Origin: Roseomonas sp.
GTDB lineage: Bacteria; Pseudomonadota; Alphaproteobacteria; Acetobacterales; Acetobacteraceae
DNA: 49,505 nucleotides
NCBI GenBank assembly: GCA_020249145.1
Contig: JADCGF010000037.1
Location: 1 to 49,505, forward strand
Direction: 5' to 3'
Shown here piece after piece: positions 1-9,217 of this stretch. The translations under genes were made by a program, and so were the position numbers. The notes under the pieces were generated by a model, which saw only the letters and a list, made by a program, of their open reading frames with translations, did not search any database and was not told the DNA's origin. How positions within the stretch are numbered: position 1 is the first letter of the stretch; each line of letters begins with the position of its first letter.

Positions 1-387
1 ATCGGCTGGGCCGTCAGCGATCGCCTGAAACGCGATCTGGCGATCCGCGCGCTGAAAATGGCCATTGCGCTACGCTCCCAGCCGCGGGGCTGCATTTTCC
101 ATAGCGACCGTGGCAGCCAATACTGTTCGCACGATTACCAGAGAGTTCTGCGCGAACACGGGTTGCTGTCATCAATGAGTGGCAAGGGCAATTGTTATGA
201 CAATGCCGTTGTCCAGACATTCTTCAAAACCATCAAGGCCGAACTGGTTTGGCGCAGGACATGGGAAACCCGCCACCAAGCCGAAACCGGCATCTTTCAG
301 TATATCAACGGCTTCTATAACCCGCGCCGAAGGCATTCAGCGTTGGGAGGCAAAAGCCCTCTGGCTTTCGAACGACAGGCAGCCTAA
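1..387 (+). CDS. IS3-family transposase (OrfB), 5'-truncated by window edge
   Basis: The reading frame is open from base 1 and ends with TAA at 385-387, so this is the C-terminal 128 codons of a DDE transposase. Visible integrase-core features are HSDRGSQY, which carries the second catalytic Asp, then the block SGKGNCYDNA with the downstream catalytic Glu in FFKTIKAEL. The C-terminal INGFYNPRRRHSALGGKSP is typical of IS3-family OrfB. The N-terminus, OrfA and left end lie outside the window. I could not define the right inverted repeat, which should lie within about 100 bp after the stop. The protein would cut and join DNA in transposition of its own element. Confidence 0.93.
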   Translation: MGWAVSDRLKRDLAIRALKMAIALRSQPRGCIFHSDRGSQYCSHDYQRVLREHGLLSSMSGKGNCYDNAVVQTFFKTIKAELVWRRTWETRHQAETGIFQYINGFYNPRRRHSALGGKSPLAFERQAA

Positions 388-614
388 ACGAGCAATCGGA
401 GCGGCATGATTTCGCGACAAGACCAGCCGAGGCTGGAGAAGCTTACTTGCCGCACAGGGATCACGCTCAACGCTTGAAGGGCCGATGTGAGTCAGAATCA
501 GAAAATCAGTGACACGCCAAGGGGGCAAGAATAAATCAGAGGTTCCTTAAATCTATACTTGCCTTCCTTGCCCGAGAAAAATAGAAAAACACTTAAATTC
601 TAGAGGAAAATCCC
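388..614. other. Intergenic region between IS3 remnant and mucR
   Basis: No convincing gene is seen. The first part should contain the right end of the IS3-type element. The last 80 bases are AT-richer than the surroundings and should carry the mucR promoter. A good ribosome binding site (GAGGAAAA, about 603-610) precedes the mucR ATG at 615. Confidence 0.5.
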
Positions 615-1040
615 ATGTCCGAATCCAAGTCGGCCTCAAATATCCTGGCACTCACCGCGCAAATCGTCTCAGCGCATGTGGCGCATAATGCCGTTGCTGC
701 TTCCGCCCTGCCTGGCTTGATCCAGGAAGTCCACCGGACATTGTCTGCCATTGAAAGCGCTCCTGCAATCGTATCGCAGCGCCCGGAACCAGCGGTACCC
801 ATCGCCAAATCATTTACGCAGGATTTCATCATCTGTCTGGAAGATGGCAGGCAGCTGAAAATGCTGAAGCGCCATCTGAAAACCGCCTATAACATGACGC
901 CCGATCAATATCGCGAACGCTGGGGCTTGGCACAGGATTACCCCATGGTGGCGCCGCGATACGCCAAGCAGCGTTCCTCCCTGGCCAAGAAGATCGGCCT
1001 TGGCACCAAGTCCCGGAAACGCCGCGGCGCTGCTGCCTGA
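615..1040 (+). CDS. mucR: MucR/Ros-family transcriptional regulator with incomplete zinc site
   Basis: This 141-residue protein has the usual length and layout of MucR/Ros regulators, which bind AT-rich promoters and control exopolysaccharide, motility and cell-cycle genes in alphaproteobacteria. The N-terminal half is helical. The DNA-binding half reads IICLEDG...LKRHLKTAYNMTPDQYRERW and then DYPMVAP and a basic tail. Compared with Ros, which uses two Cys and two His, only the first Cys and first His are kept. The second Cys is Asp (CLED) and the last His is Tyr (TAY). Some Mesorhizobium homologues are known to fold without zinc after similar losses, so it may still be functional. The start is ATG 615 with a strong Shine-Dalgarno. 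Confidence 0.9.
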   Translation: MSESKSASNILALTAQIVSAHVAHNAVAASALPGLIQEVHRTLSAIESAPAIVSQRPEPAVPIAKSFTQDFIICLEDGRQLKMLKRHLKTAYNMTPDQYRERWGLAQDYPMVAPRYAKQRSSLAKKIGLGTKSRKRRGAAA

Positions 1041-1113
1041 CCGGCTGGTTTGGCGATCAAGCGATTTATCCTATAATCCTTTTTGCGGTTATTCACCCTG
1101 GGGATTTCCCGGA

Positions 1114-1965
1114 ATGGGGCCGCCCTGGGACGGGATGCCGATGCCGATCAACAGAATCGAAGCGACATCGCCCGAAGCGGGCTTTGAGGAATTGCGCGCC
1201 GGCAATCTTGGCGTGCGCCTTGCGATGACCGCGGATGAGATAGATGCGGTGCAGGCGCTACGCTTTCGCGTTTTCTATCAGGAAATGGGCGCCCGCGCCG
1301 ATGCGGCCACTGCTGCGAGCCACCGTGACCGCGATGATTTTGATGCCATCGCCGATCATTTGCTGGTGGTGGATCATGACCGCGGTGAAGGGCCGGAATC
1401 GGTTGTTGGCACCTATCGCCTGATCCGGCGGGGGGGCGCGGCAAAGCTCGGGCGCTGGTATTCGGAAAGCGAGTACGATGTCTCTCGCCTGGTGGCCTAT
1501 CCGGCGCCGGTGCTGGAATTGGGACGGTCTTGCGTGGATGGGGCTTATCGCAGCCGAGGCACGCTGCAATTGCTGTGGGATGGCATCGCGGCCTATGTCT
1601 TCCGCAATGACATTGCGCTGATGTTCGGATGCGCTTCCCTGCCTGGTACTGATCTCGATCTGCTAGCGGATCAACTGACCTATCTGCATGCCTTCCATCT
1701 GGCGCCAGAAGAATTGCGCCCGCGCGCGCTGCCTGAACGCTTTGTCGAAATGCGTCGCAAGGACCCCGCCAGCATTGACAAGCGTGCCACGCTCGCGGCG
1801 CTGCCGCCCTTGGTGAAGGGTTATCTGCGGCTTGGTGGTTTTGTCGGCGATGGTGCGGTGCTGGATGAGCAGTTCAACACCACCGATGTTTCAGTGGTGG
1901 TGAAGACCGATCTCGTGACGCAGAAATACCTTAAGCATTACGAACGCAAGCACACCGACCGGTAA
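1114..1965 (+). CDS. olsB: OlsB-like GNAT acyltransferase (ornithine lipid synthesis, first step)
   Basis: The protein resembles L-ornithine N-alpha-acyltransferases, which move a 3-hydroxyacyl group from acyl-ACP to ornithine to make lyso-ornithine lipid at the inner membrane. The hallmarks are near the N-terminus (VRLAMTADEIDAVQALRFRV, then FYQEMGA) and in the centre (VVGTYRLI, VLELGRSCVDGAYR, LLWDGIAAYV), with a C-terminal KGYLRLGGFVGDGAV. The related AHL synthase fold is shared. No olsA follows, so the second acyltransferase must be elsewhere if ornithine lipid is made. In-frame ATGs lie at 1114, 1135 and 1141. I use 1114, but any of them would keep the whole domain. The family also includes hemolysin-like GNATs, so the substrate is inferred. 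Confidence 0.8.
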   Translation: MGPPWDGMPMPINRIEATSPEAGFEELRAGNLGVRLAMTADEIDAVQALRFRVFYQEMGARADAATAASHRDRDDFDAIADHLLVVDHDRGEGPESVVGTYRLIRRGGAAKLGRWYSESEYDVSRLVAYPAPVLELGRSCVDGAYRSRGTLQLLWDGIAAYVFRNDIALMFGCASLPGTDLDLLADQLTYLHAFHLAPEELRPRALPERFVEMRRKDPASIDKRATLAALPPLVKGYLRLGGFVGDGAVLDEQFNTTDVSVVVKTDLVTQKYLKHYERKHTDR

Positions 1966-2023
1966 GCCGGTGGCGTGAGAGCCGGCTCTGCCCCGTGGAT
2001 GACATACGGACTTATCCGTGTGA

Positions 2024-2052
2024 TTGTCATAAAAGCTTCATAAAACTGCAAT
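2024..2052 (+). promoter_or_regulatory. Pho box (PhoB binding site), three 7-bp repeats
   Basis: Three heptamers lie in register at 11-bp spacing: TTGTCAT (2024-2030), GCTTCAT (2035-2041) and CTGCAAT (2046-2052), each pair separated by AAAA. This matches the known Pho box pattern, CTGTCAT direct repeats with a 4-bp AT spacer. It lies 77 bp upstream of the pstS start chosen here. The operon also encodes PhoB, so autoregulation by phosphate starvation is the natural reading. Confidence 0.88.
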
Positions 2053-2129
2053 CCAAGAGTCTTGGGGCCTTTCTAGAAGCGTCGGACCGCCCAGCCGGAG
2101 CGGTTAGGTTCAGCAAACGGAGCATACCC

Positions 2130-3149
2130 GTGGATAGGCGATCCCTTCTTCTTGGCGCCAGCGCCGCCCTTACCCTTCCCGTTTTTGGTGCCAAGGCCCA
2201 AACGGCTCAGATCACGGGCGCGGGCGCTTCCTTCCCCAACCCGATTTATCAGAAGTGGGCAGAGGCCGTCCGCAACGCGATTGGCATTCAATTGAATTAC
2301 CAATCCGTGGGTTCAGGCGCTGGCATCAACCAGATCCGCAACCGGACGGTTGATTTCGGTGCCACTGACGCGCCGCTGAATGCCCAGCAATTGACCGAGG
2401 CCAATCTGCTGCAATTCCCGACCGTGATGGGTTCCCTGGTCGCCATCGTGAATTTACCGGGCATCGCTGAAGATCAGCTTCGCCTGACCGGGCCGCTGCT
2501 GGCGGATATCTACCTCGGCAAGATTACGCGCTGGAATGACCCGCAAATCGTGGCCCTCAACCCCGGCGTGAGCCTGCCCAATCTGGCCATCGCGCCGGCC
2601 TATCGCGCTGATGGCTCGGGCACGACTTTTGTGTGGGTTTCCTACCTATCCGCGGTTTCCCCGGAATTCAGGGAAAAGGTTGGCGTGGGCACTTCGGTGC
2701 GCTTCCCTGCCGGCACCGGCGCGCGCGGCAATGAAGGTGTGGCGGGCACGGTGCGCAATGTCCGTGGCGCCATTGGCTATGTGGAAAACGCCTATGCCAT
2801 CACCAATAAGCTGGTGACGACGCAGCTGCGCAACAATGCCGGCAATTTCGTGAAGCCCGACCACAAAGCCTTCGTGGCCGCTGCTTCTGCCGCGAATTGG
2901 AACGTGCCCGGCTTCGCCGCCAATGTGATTGACACGCCCGGCGCGGATTCCTGGCCGATTGTGGCGCCGACCTTCATTTTGCTGCCCACCAACCCGACCG
3001 ATGCCACGCGGAGCGCCAATGTGCGCCGCTTCTTTGATTGGGCCTTCGCCAATGGCAGCAAGCTTGCCGAGGAGCTGGAATATATCCCGCTGCCGACATC
3101 CGTGCATGACGCGGTGCGCGCCGCATGGCGACAAGGCTTCGGCGCCTGA
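2130..3149 (+). CDS. pstS: Phosphate ABC transporter, periplasmic phosphate-binding protein
   Basis: PstS captures inorganic phosphate in the periplasm and hands it to PstCA. I choose GTG 2130 because GGAG sits at 2119-2122, because it gives a clean signal peptide, and because longer in-frame starts would run through the Pho box. The signal peptide begins VDRRSLLLG, with a twin-arginine-like RR, then a hydrophobic stretch and GAKA before the mature QTAQITGAGASFP. That mature start is the conserved PstS opening. Also visible are SVGSGAGINQI, VDFGATDAPL and RADGSGTTFVW, which are phosphate-binding loops. Mature length is normal for the family. It is the first gene of pstSCAB-phoU-phoB and is separated from pstC by a hairpin. 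Confidence 0.95.
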   Translation: MDRRSLLLGASAALTLPVFGAKAQTAQITGAGASFPNPIYQKWAEAVRNAIGIQLNYQSVGSGAGINQIRNRTVDFGATDAPLNAQQLTEANLLQFPTVMGSLVAIVNLPGIAEDQLRLTGPLLADIYLGKITRWNDPQIVALNPGVSLPNLAIAPAYRADGSGTTFVWVSYLSAVSPEFREKVGVGTSVRFPAGTGARGNEGVAGTVRNVRGAIGYVENAYAITNKLVTTQLRNNAGNFVKPDHKAFVAAASAANWNVPGFAANVIDTPGADSWPIVAPTFILLPTNPTDATRSANVRRFFDWAFANGSKLAEELEYIPLPTSVHDAVRAAWRQGFGA

Positions 3150-3159
3150 GGCACCAATT

Positions 3160-3195
3160 CCCCGCAGGCAGCGCTTGCCTGCGGGGGCTTTCTTC
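3160..3195 (+). terminator. Hairpin between pstS and pstC (attenuator or partial terminator)
   Basis: A perfect 11-bp GC-rich stem pairs 3160-3170 with 3176-3186 around the loop GCGCT, followed by CTTTCTTCT. It starts 11 bases after the pstS stop. Inside an operon such a hairpin usually stabilises the pstS mRNA or ends part of the transcripts, giving more binding protein than permease. Confidence 0.75.
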
Positions 3196-3220
3196 TCATC
3201 CCAAACCCCGGGGGTGACCC

Positions 3221-4183
3221 TTGCCTTCCGCATCCGCCACACTTCCCCACGCTACTCGCCGTCGCAGCAGCAGTTTTGGAGATAAGGTCTTCGCCCTGGC
3301 CTGTCAGGCTGCCGGCCTATTCGTGCTGATCCTGCTTGGCGCCCTGATCATTGAACTTTTCATCGCCGGCCTGCCGGCGTTTCGTGCTTTTGGCATCCCC
3401 TTCGTCACCTCCACGGATTGGGATCCGGTCAAGGAATTATTCGGTGCCGGTGTGTCCATTTATGGCACCATCGTGACTGCCATCCTGGCCATTTTCCTGG
3501 CCGTGCCGCTTGCCTTCGGCATCGCTTTTTTCCTGACTGAATTGGCACCACCCTGGATGCGCAGGCCTGTCGGTACGGCGGTGGAGCTTCTGGCCGCAGT
3601 GCCTTCCATCATTTACGGCATGTGGGGGTTTTTTGTTATTGCGCCGGCCTTCGCACAGCATGTGCAGCCACGCATCATTGATACGGTGGGGGAATTGCCG
3701 CTGATCGGCTTCCTGTTTCAGGGGCCGCCTTTCGGTACGGGGTTGTTCACTGCGGCCTTCATCCTGGCCATCATGGTGTTGCCCTTCATCGCCGCCACCA
3801 TGCGCGATGTCTTTGAACAAGTCCCGCCCGTCTATAAGGAAAGCGCCTATGGTCTTGGCGCCACAACCTGGGAGGTGATGAAGGGTGTTGTCATTCCCTA
3901 CACGCGAATTTCCGTGGTGGGCGGCATCATGCTTGGCCTTGGGCGCGCCCTGGGTGAGACCATGGCGGTGACCTTCGTGATCGGCAATGCGAACCGGATT
4001 TCAACCTCACTGTTCGGGCCGGGGAATACCATCGCCTCCCTCATCGCGCTGGAGTTTGGGGAGAGCGAAACCGGCAGCCTGAAGCTGGCATCCTTGCTGG
4101 CGCTCGGCTTCATCCTTTTCGTGCTTTCCTTCGCGGTATTGGCCACATCGCGCTATCTGCTGCGGTCGCGGCTGAAGGTCTGA
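3221..4183 (+). CDS. pstC: Phosphate ABC transporter permease PstC
   Basis: This is the inner-membrane permease subunit that pairs with PstA. It is 320 residues, with a first membrane helix near residues 27-50, a periplasmic loop with GIPFVTSTDWDPV, and the BPD transmembrane domain. The EAA-like coupling loop reads ESAYGLGATTWEVMKGVVIP, followed by GIMLGLGRALGETMAV. The only reasonable start is TTG 3221, preceded by GGGGGTGA; no ATG or GTG lies in frame before the first helix. It is followed 3 bp later by pstA. Confidence 0.95.
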   Translation: MPSASATLPHATRRRSSSFGDKVFALACQAAGLFVLILLGALIIELFIAGLPAFRAFGIPFVTSTDWDPVKELFGAGVSIYGTIVTAILAIFLAVPLAFGIAFFLTELAPPWMRRPVGTAVELLAAVPSIIYGMWGFFVIAPAFAQHVQPRIIDTVGELPLIGFLFQGPPFGTGLFTAAFILAIMVLPFIAATMRDVFEQVPPVYKESAYGLGATTWEVMKGVVIPYTRISVVGGIMLGLGRALGETMAVTFVIGNANRISTSLFGPGNTIASLIALEFGESETGSLKLASLLALGFILFVLSFAVLATSRYLLRSRLKV

Positions 4184-4186
4184 ACC

Positions 4187-5080
4187 ATGTCGCTCGCCCT
4201 TTCCTTCATGTCCCATCCCGGCCCGCGCAAGGATGCCGCCACGGCCGCGCGGCTTGGCGCTTCGCGCAAGCGGGCGGATAGGATCATTCGCACGCTTTGC
4301 CTCGCGGCTACGGTGATTGGTCTGGTGCTTTTGGCCTCAATCCTGATCACGCTTTTTTATCGTGGTTTTGAGGCGATGTCGCTGCGCGTCTTCACCCATG
4401 TGACGGCGCCACCCGGTTCCGAAGGCGGCTTGCTGAACGCCATTGTGGGCAGCCTGATCCAATCCCTGATCGGCACCGCAATCGGCACGCCAATCGGCAT
4501 GTTGGTGGGCACCTATTTGGCCGAATATGCCAAGGATTCCTGGTTGGGGAATGCGGTGCGGTTTGTCTCGGACATTCTGCTTTCCGCGCCGTCCATCCTG
4601 ATTGGGTTGTTTGTCTATCAGATCCTGGTGTTGCCCTTTGGCGGATTTTCCGGCTGGGCCGGCATTGCCGCGCTTGCCATCATCGTTATCCCCATTGTCG
4701 TGCGCACCACGGAAGACATGCTGCAACTGATCCCCAATACGCTGCGTGAAGCGGTGGTGGGGCTTGGCGCGCCGAAGTGGAAGATGATTATCCTCATCTG
4801 CTGGCGCGCTGCCCTTGCCGGCATCATCACTGGCATCTTGCTGGCCGTTGCCCGCGTGGCGGGTGAAACCGCGCCGCTGCTGTTCACCTCGCTCGGCAAT
4901 AACGCCTGGTCCACGGATTTGTCGAAGCCCATGTCGAGCCTGCCGGTGACCATCTATGCCTTCGCCGGTTCGCCCTTTGAGGATTGGATTGCGCTTGCCT
5001 GGGCCGGCGCGCTTCTGATCACGCTGGGCGTACTCAGCCTCAATATTCTGGCGCGCACATTGCTGCGCAGCCGCATCTGA
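4187..5080 (+). CDS. pstA: Phosphate ABC transporter permease PstA
   Basis: Second permease half of the Pst transporter, 297 residues. The first membrane segment is about residues 37-60, then [19 protein letters not shown], which is the usual PstA start of the permease domain. [14 protein letters not shown] and the coupling loop [19 protein letters not shown] contact Pst[16 protein letters not shown] is a PstA signature. The start ATG 4187 lies 3 bp after pstC. It is followed by pstB after a GGAGAG ribosome site. Confidence 0.95.
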   Translation: MSLALSFMSHPGPRKDAATAARLGASRKRADRIIRTLCLAATVIGLVLLASILITLFYRGFEAMSLRVFTHVTAPPGSEGGLLNAIVGSLIQSLIGTAIGTPIGMLVGTYLAEYAKDSWLGNAVRFVSDILLSAPSILIGLFVYQILVLPFGGFSGWAGIAALAIIVIPIVVRTTEDMLQLIPNTLREAVVGLGAPKWKMIILICWRAALAGIITGILLAVARVAGETAPLLFTSLGNNAWSTDLSKPMSSLPVTIYAFAGSPFEDWIALAWAGALLITLGVLSLNILARTLLRSRI

Positions 5081-5097
5081 CCGGAAGGACGGAGAGA

Positions 5098-5937
5098 ATG
5101 AGCCTTTCCACCCAAACGCAAAACCAAGGCGCCGGAACGACAAGCTTCGGCGGCATGCAGGCCCGGTCAGAAGCCGCGCTGAACACTGCGCGCGTGGCGA
5201 TCAGCAATCTGGATTTCTTCTATGGCGACAACCGCGCGCTGAAGGAAATCAAGCTTGATCTGCCGGACAGGCAGGTCACCGGCATGATCGGACCTTCCGG
5301 CTGCGGCAAATCCACGCTGCTTCGCGTGCTGAACCGTATGTACAGCCTTTACCCTGGCCAGCGCGCGACAGGTGAGGTGATGATGGATGGCGAAAATATC
5401 ATAGCCGATTCCACAGACCTCAACTCTCTCCGCGCGAAGGTGGGCATGGTGTTCCAGAAGCCCACCCCTTTCCCGATGACGATTTACGAAAACATCGCCT
5501 TCGGCATTCGCCTGCATGAGAAACTTTCCAAGTCCGAATTGGGTGAACGCATCGAATGGGCGCTGACGCGCGCCGCCATCTGGAATGAGGTGAAGGATAG
5601 GCTGGACCGTTCCGCGCTTGGCCTTTCTGGCGGGCAGCAGCAGCGGCTTTGCATCGCCCGCACCATCGCCGTACGGCCTGAGGTGATCCTGTTTGATGAA
5701 CCCACCTCTGCCCTTGACCCCATCAGCACCTTGAAGATCGAGGAACTGATTGACGAATTGAAGCGCGACTTCACCATTGCCATCGTGACGCACAACATGC
5801 AGCAGGCGGCGCGTTGCGCGGATCAGGTGGCGTTCTTCTATCTGGGCGAATTGATTGAAGTGGCGCCGGCGGCACAATTATTCACCGCGCCCAAGCACCC
5901 GAAGACGCAAGAATACATCACCGGTCGGTTTGGCTGA
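5098..5937 (+). CDS. pstB: Phosphate ABC transporter ATPase PstB
   Basis: The ATPase energises phosphate import through PstCA on the cytoplasmic face. It has all motifs of an intact ABC ATPase: Walker [11 protein letters not shown]-loop [10 protein letters not shown], signature LSGGQQQR, Walker [13 protein letters not shown] and the switch His in [25 protein letters not shown] is typical of PstB rather than other importers. ATG 5098 with GGAGAG at 5091-5096 is the start, giving 279 residues, slightly longer at the N-terminus than the usual 250-260. A longer frame overlapping pstA is rejected because the domain starts well after 5098. Confidence 0.96.
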   Translation: MSLSTQTQNQGAGTTSFGGMQARSEAALNTARVAISNLDFFYGDNRALKEIKLDLPDRQVTGMIGPSGCGKSTLLRVLNRMYSLYPGQRATGEVMMDGENIIADSTDLNSLRAKVGMVFQKPTPFPMTIYENIAFGIRLHEKLSKSELGERIEWALTRAAIWNEVKDRLDRSALGLSGGQQQRLCIARTIAVRPEVILFDEPTSALDPISTLKIEELIDELKRDFTIAIVTHNMQQAARCADQVAFFYLGELIEVAPAAQLFTAPKHPKTQEYITGRFG

Positions 5938-5957
5938 GCCTGGCAGGAGAGCAACAC

Positions 5958-6674
5958 ATGCCCACAGAACACATCGTCCGCAGCTATGATGAGGATTTGC
6001 GCAAGCTGCGTGACATGATCGCGCGCATGGGCGGGCTGGTGGAACGGCAAGTGGCCGATGCCACCCGCGCCTTGGTGCGCCGCGATAGCGATTTGGCCGG
6101 CGAAGTGGTGCAGCGCGATCTCCAGATTGATCAGCTTGAACGTGAAATCGAAGGCTTTTGCGTCACGCTGCTCGCGCTACGCCAGCCCATGGCAGCGGAT
6201 TTGCGCCTGATCATTGCCGGCATGAAGGTTTCCAATGATCTGGAACGCATCGGCGATTATTCCGCCAATGCCGCCAAGCGTTCCATCGTGCTGGCTTCCC
6301 TGCCGGGCCTTGGCAGCATGAATGGCTTTGAACGCATGGCGCATCTGGTGCAGGAGAATCTGAAAGCTGCCATGGATGCGCTGGTGCAGGGCGATGCCGA
6401 AGCCGCCGAACGCGTCTGGGCTGCGGATGAACCGGTGGATGAAATCTATAACGGCATCTTCCGTGAAATGCTGACGCATATGATGGAAGACCCGCGCAAC
6501 ATCACCGCCGCCACGCATCTATTGTTCATCGCGAAGAATCTGGAACGCATCGGCGATCACACCACGAACATCGCGGAACGCATTCATTTCGCCGTCCGCG
6601 GCGAAAACCTGCCGGAGGATCGGCCCAAGGGCGATACCTCGGCCTTTGCCGTCGTCCGCGCACCGGGAGCATAG
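5958..6674 (+). CDS. phoU: Phosphate signalling regulator PhoU
   Basis: The 238-residue protein has the two repeated three-helix PhoU units. Their metal-binding signatures are visible twice: KVSNDLERIGDYSANAAKR in the first half and AKNLERIGDHTTNIAERI in the second. PhoU links the Pst transporter to the PhoR/PhoB system and shuts down the regulon when phosphate is plentiful. It is 20 bp after pstB and only 2 bp before phoB, so it is co-transcribed with both. Confidence 0.96.
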   Translation: MPTEHIVRSYDEDLRKLRDMIARMGGLVERQVADATRALVRRDSDLAGEVVQRDLQIDQLEREIEGFCVTLLALRQPMAADLRLIIAGMKVSNDLERIGDYSANAAKRSIVLASLPGLGSMNGFERMAHLVQENLKAAMDALVQGDAEAAERVWAADEPVDEIYNGIFREMLTHMMEDPRNITAATHLLFIAKNLERIGDHTTNIAERIHFAVRGENLPEDRPKGDTSAFAVVRAPGA

Positions 6675-6676
6675 GT

Positions 6677-7411
6677 ATGGGCATGATGGCAGAAAACTAC
6701 AGCAGCCTCGCCAAGCCCACGGTGCTGATCGTGGAAGATGAGGCACCCCTGCTGACCCTGTTGCGCTACAATCTGGAAAAGCAGGGTTTCCGCGTGGATG
6801 AAGCCGCAGATGGTCAGGAAGCGCTGCTCCGCGTGGCGGAAGCGCGGCCAGATATCATGTTGCTCGATTGGATGCTGCCATCGCTTTCGGGCATTGAGGT
6901 CTGCCGCCAGCTTCGTCGTCGCACCGAAACCCGGGATTTGCCCATCATCATGGTGACCGCGCGCACGGAAGACCAGGACGCGGTGCGCGCGCTGGATATC
7001 GGCGCCGATGATTACATCGCCAAACCCTTCGCGATGGAACACGTGATCGCGCGCATCCGCGCCCTGCTGCGCCGGTCAGGGCGCGTCGCGTCCAAGGGCT
7101 CGCTCAGCTATGCCGATCTTGCCATGGATCAGGATGCGCATCGTGTCACGCGCTCTGGCCGGCCCTTGCATCTGGGGCCAACGGAATACCGGCTACTGGA
7201 ATTCTTCCTGCAACATCCGGGGCGCGTTTTTGCCCGCGAACAATTGCTGGATGCCGTGTGGGGCCGCGATATCCATGTGGAACCGCGCACGGTGGATGTG
7301 CATATCCGCCGGCTGCGCAAGGCGATCAACCAGGATGATGAGATTGACCTGATCCGCACCGTGCGTTCCGCCGGTTATGCGCTAGATTCAGACCCCGACA
7401 GGCTTGGCTGA
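6677..7411 (+). CDS. phoB: Phosphate regulon response regulator PhoB (OmpR family)
   Basis: The receiver domain (about residues 14-127) has the acidic pair E20 D21, phosphoacceptor D64 in LLDWMLP, T94 in MVTART and K116 in YIAKPF. The winged-helix domain (about residues 140-240) shows LGPTEYRLLEFFLQHPGRVF and VDVHIRRLRKAI, as in PhoB. Phospho-PhoB would bind the Pho box upstream of pstS and activate this operon. No phoR kinase lies next to it, unlike many alphaproteobacteria, so the kinase must be encoded elsewhere. Alternative ATGs at 6683 and 6686 are possible. Confidence 0.95.
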   Translation: MGMMAENYSSLAKPTVLIVEDEAPLLTLLRYNLEKQGFRVDEAADGQEALLRVAEARPDIMLLDWMLPSLSGIEVCRQLRRRTETRDLPIIMVTARTEDQDAVRALDIGADDYIAKPFAMEHVIARIRALLRRSGRVASKGSLSYADLAMDQDAHRVTRSGRPLHLGPTEYRLLEFFLQHPGRVFAREQLLDAVWGRDIHVEPRTVDVHIRRLRKAINQDDEIDLIRTVRSAGYALDSDPDRLG

Positions 7412-7478
7412 ACGCCACCTTGGCGCGCGCCGCCCAAACGCCTAATCACCGCCCTGCAAACGGATTGTGGGGAGTGCG

Positions 7479-8750
7479 ATGCGCGTTCTGGTGGTGGGCG
7501 GCGGTGGCCGCGAACATGCGCTCTGCTGGGCCTTGGCGGCATCGCCGCTGCTGACCAAGCTGTTTTGCGCCCCAGGCAATGCCGGTATTTCCGAAGTGGC
7601 AGAATGTGTTGCGATCGGTGCCGAGGATATTCCCAGCCTAATCGCCTTCGCCAAGGACAAAGCCATTGATCTGGTGGTGGTCGGGCCGGAAGCGCCACTC
7701 ACGCTCGGCCTTGCGGATGCCTGCGCCGCTGCGGGCCTGAAATGCTTCGGCCCTTCCGCCGCCGCCGCGCGGTTGGAAGGCAGCAAAACCTTCACCAAGG
7801 AAGTGGCGGATGCCGCCGGCGCGCCCACCGCCGCCTGGGCGCGCTTCACCGATGCCGCCGCCGCGCGCGCCTATATTCGCGAAAAGGGTGCGCCGATTGT
7901 GGTGAAGGCCGATGGGCTCGCCGCCGGCAAGGGTGTGGTGGTGGCCACGACCCTCAGTGAAGCCGAAGCTGCCATTGCCGATATCATGGAAGACCGCATC
8001 CATGGCGCGGCGGGGGCCTCTGTTGTCATTGAAGAATGCATGGTGGGTGAGGAAATCAGCTTCTTCGCGCTCTGTGATGGCGAAACCGCCTTGCCGCTGG
8101 GCGCGGCGCAGGATCATAAGCGCGTGGGGGATGGCGATATGGGCCCCAATACCGGCGGCATGGGCGCCTATTCGCCGCCGCCGATTTTCACCGATGCGCT
8201 GCAGCAAGATGTCATGGACCGTATCATCCGCCCGGTACTGGCCGAAATGGCGCGGCGCGGCGCGCCCTTCAAAGGGGTGCTTTTCGCCGGGCTGATGATC
8301 ACGGCGGAAGGCCCGAAGCTGATTGAATTCAATGTGCGCTTTGGGGATCCGGAATGTCAGGTGCTGATGCTGCGCCTGAAATCTGATTTGTTGCCCGCCT
8401 TGCTCGCGGCGTGTGATGGCGAATTGGCGCGGTTTGATCTGCGCTGGGAAGCTTTGCATGCGCTATTGGTGGTGATGGCCGCGCGCGGCTATCCGGGCAG
8501 CTATGCCAAGGGTAGCGAAATCCGCGGCCTGGAAGCCGCCGGGCAGGTGCCCGACGTGCAGGTTTTCCATGCCGGCACAGCGCGGCGCGAAGATGGCGCG
8601 CTGATCGCCACTGGCGGGCGCGTTTTGGGCATTGCGGCCACCGGCAAGACGCTCAAGGAAGCGCGCGACGCCGCTTATGCCGCTGTGGACCTGCTCGATT
8701 GGTCGGGCGGGTTTTGTCGGCGAGATATTGGCTGGCGCGCGTTGACATGA
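7479..8750 (+). CDS. purD: Phosphoribosylamine-glycine ligase (GAR synthetase)
   Basis: PurD joins glycine to 5-phosphoribosylamine with ATP, the second step of de novo purine synthesis. The N-terminal fold starts [17 protein letters not shown], then APGNAG and VVGPEAPL. The ATP-grasp part contains [36 protein letters not shown] and the metal site [23 protein letters not shown] is the family signature. I pick ATG 7479 because a GGGGAG ribosome site sits 5 bases upstream; an in-frame GTG at 7467 is poorer. The 423 residues match the usual length. It is a free-standing gene 67 bp after phoB. Confidence 0.96.
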   Translation: MRVLVVGGGGREHALCWALAASPLLTKLFCAPGNAGISEVAECVAIGAEDIPSLIAFAKDKAIDLVVVGPEAPLTLGLADACAAAGLKCFGPSAAAARLEGSKTFTKEVADAAGAPTAAWARFTDAAAARAYIREKGAPIVVKADGLAAGKGVVVATTLSEAEAAIADIMEDRIHGAAGASVVIEECMVGEEISFFALCDGETALPLGAAQDHKRVGDGDMGPNTGGMGAYSPPPIFTDALQQDVMDRIIRPVLAEMARRGAPFKGVLFAGLMITAEGPKLIEFNVRFGDPECQVLMLRLKSDLLPALLAACDGELARFDLRWEALHALLVVMAARGYPGSYAKGSEIRGLEAAGQVPDVQVFHAGTARREDGALIATGGRVLGIAATGKTLKEARDAAYAAVDLLDWSGGFCRRDIGWRALT

Positions 8751-8791
8751 GGCACTTGCCGACTCGGGGCGCTTCCGGCCATTGAGGGTTT

Positions 8792-9217
8792 GTGCTTAAC
8801 CTCATTAAACTTTCCGTCGGGCCCAAGGATGTCGCAGCGCTCGCGGCCTTGCAGGCGGCCCGCCTGAAGCAGGATCCGCCCTTGCGCGCCTGGACGCGCA
8901 TGTTCCCGAAGCGCATTGAGGAACTCTGCAATGGTGGCTCCATCTATTGGGTGATTGGCGGCTTCATTCGTGTGCGCCAGCGCATCTTGGAAATCCGTGA
9001 GGAGGAGTGGGATGACAAAACCCCCTGCGCGGCTTTGGTACTGGACCCGAATTTGGTGATGGTGGAAGCGCGGCCCATGAAGCCCTTCCAGGGCTGGCGT
9101 TATTTGAAGCCGGAAGAAGCGCCGGCGGATGTGAATCAGGCCCGCCCGCCAACACGCGGGCTTGAAGCCCTGCCGCCCAAGTTAAGGCGCGATTTGGCCG
9201 AGCTCTGCCTGATCTGA
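8792..9217 (+). CDS. DUF1489-family protein
   Basis: This 141-residue protein begins LNLIKLSVGPKDVAALAALQ and contains PKRIEELCNGGSIYWVIGGFIRVRQ, features of the DUF1489 family found across alphaproteobacteria. No biochemical role is known to me. The start is GTG 8792, 41 bp after purD, and the gene ends ahead of a strong terminator. It could share a transcript with purD. Confidence 0.8.
   Translation: MLNLIKLSVGPKDVAALAALQAARLKQDPPLRAWTRMFPKRIEELCNGGSIYWVIGGFIRVRQRILEIREEEWDDKTPCAALVLDPNLVMVEARPMKPFQGWRYLKPEEAPADVNQARPPTRGLEALPPKLRRDLAELCLI

Noticed and set aside
1965..1987. AGCCGG / CCGGCT inverted repeat after olsB as terminator
   Set aside because: Stem of only 6 bp with an 11-base loop and no T-run; too weak to call.
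1995..2129. Longer N-terminus of PstS from ATG 1995
   Set aside because: It would translate through the Pho box and put 45 polar residues before the signal peptide; GTG 2130 has a good ribosome site.
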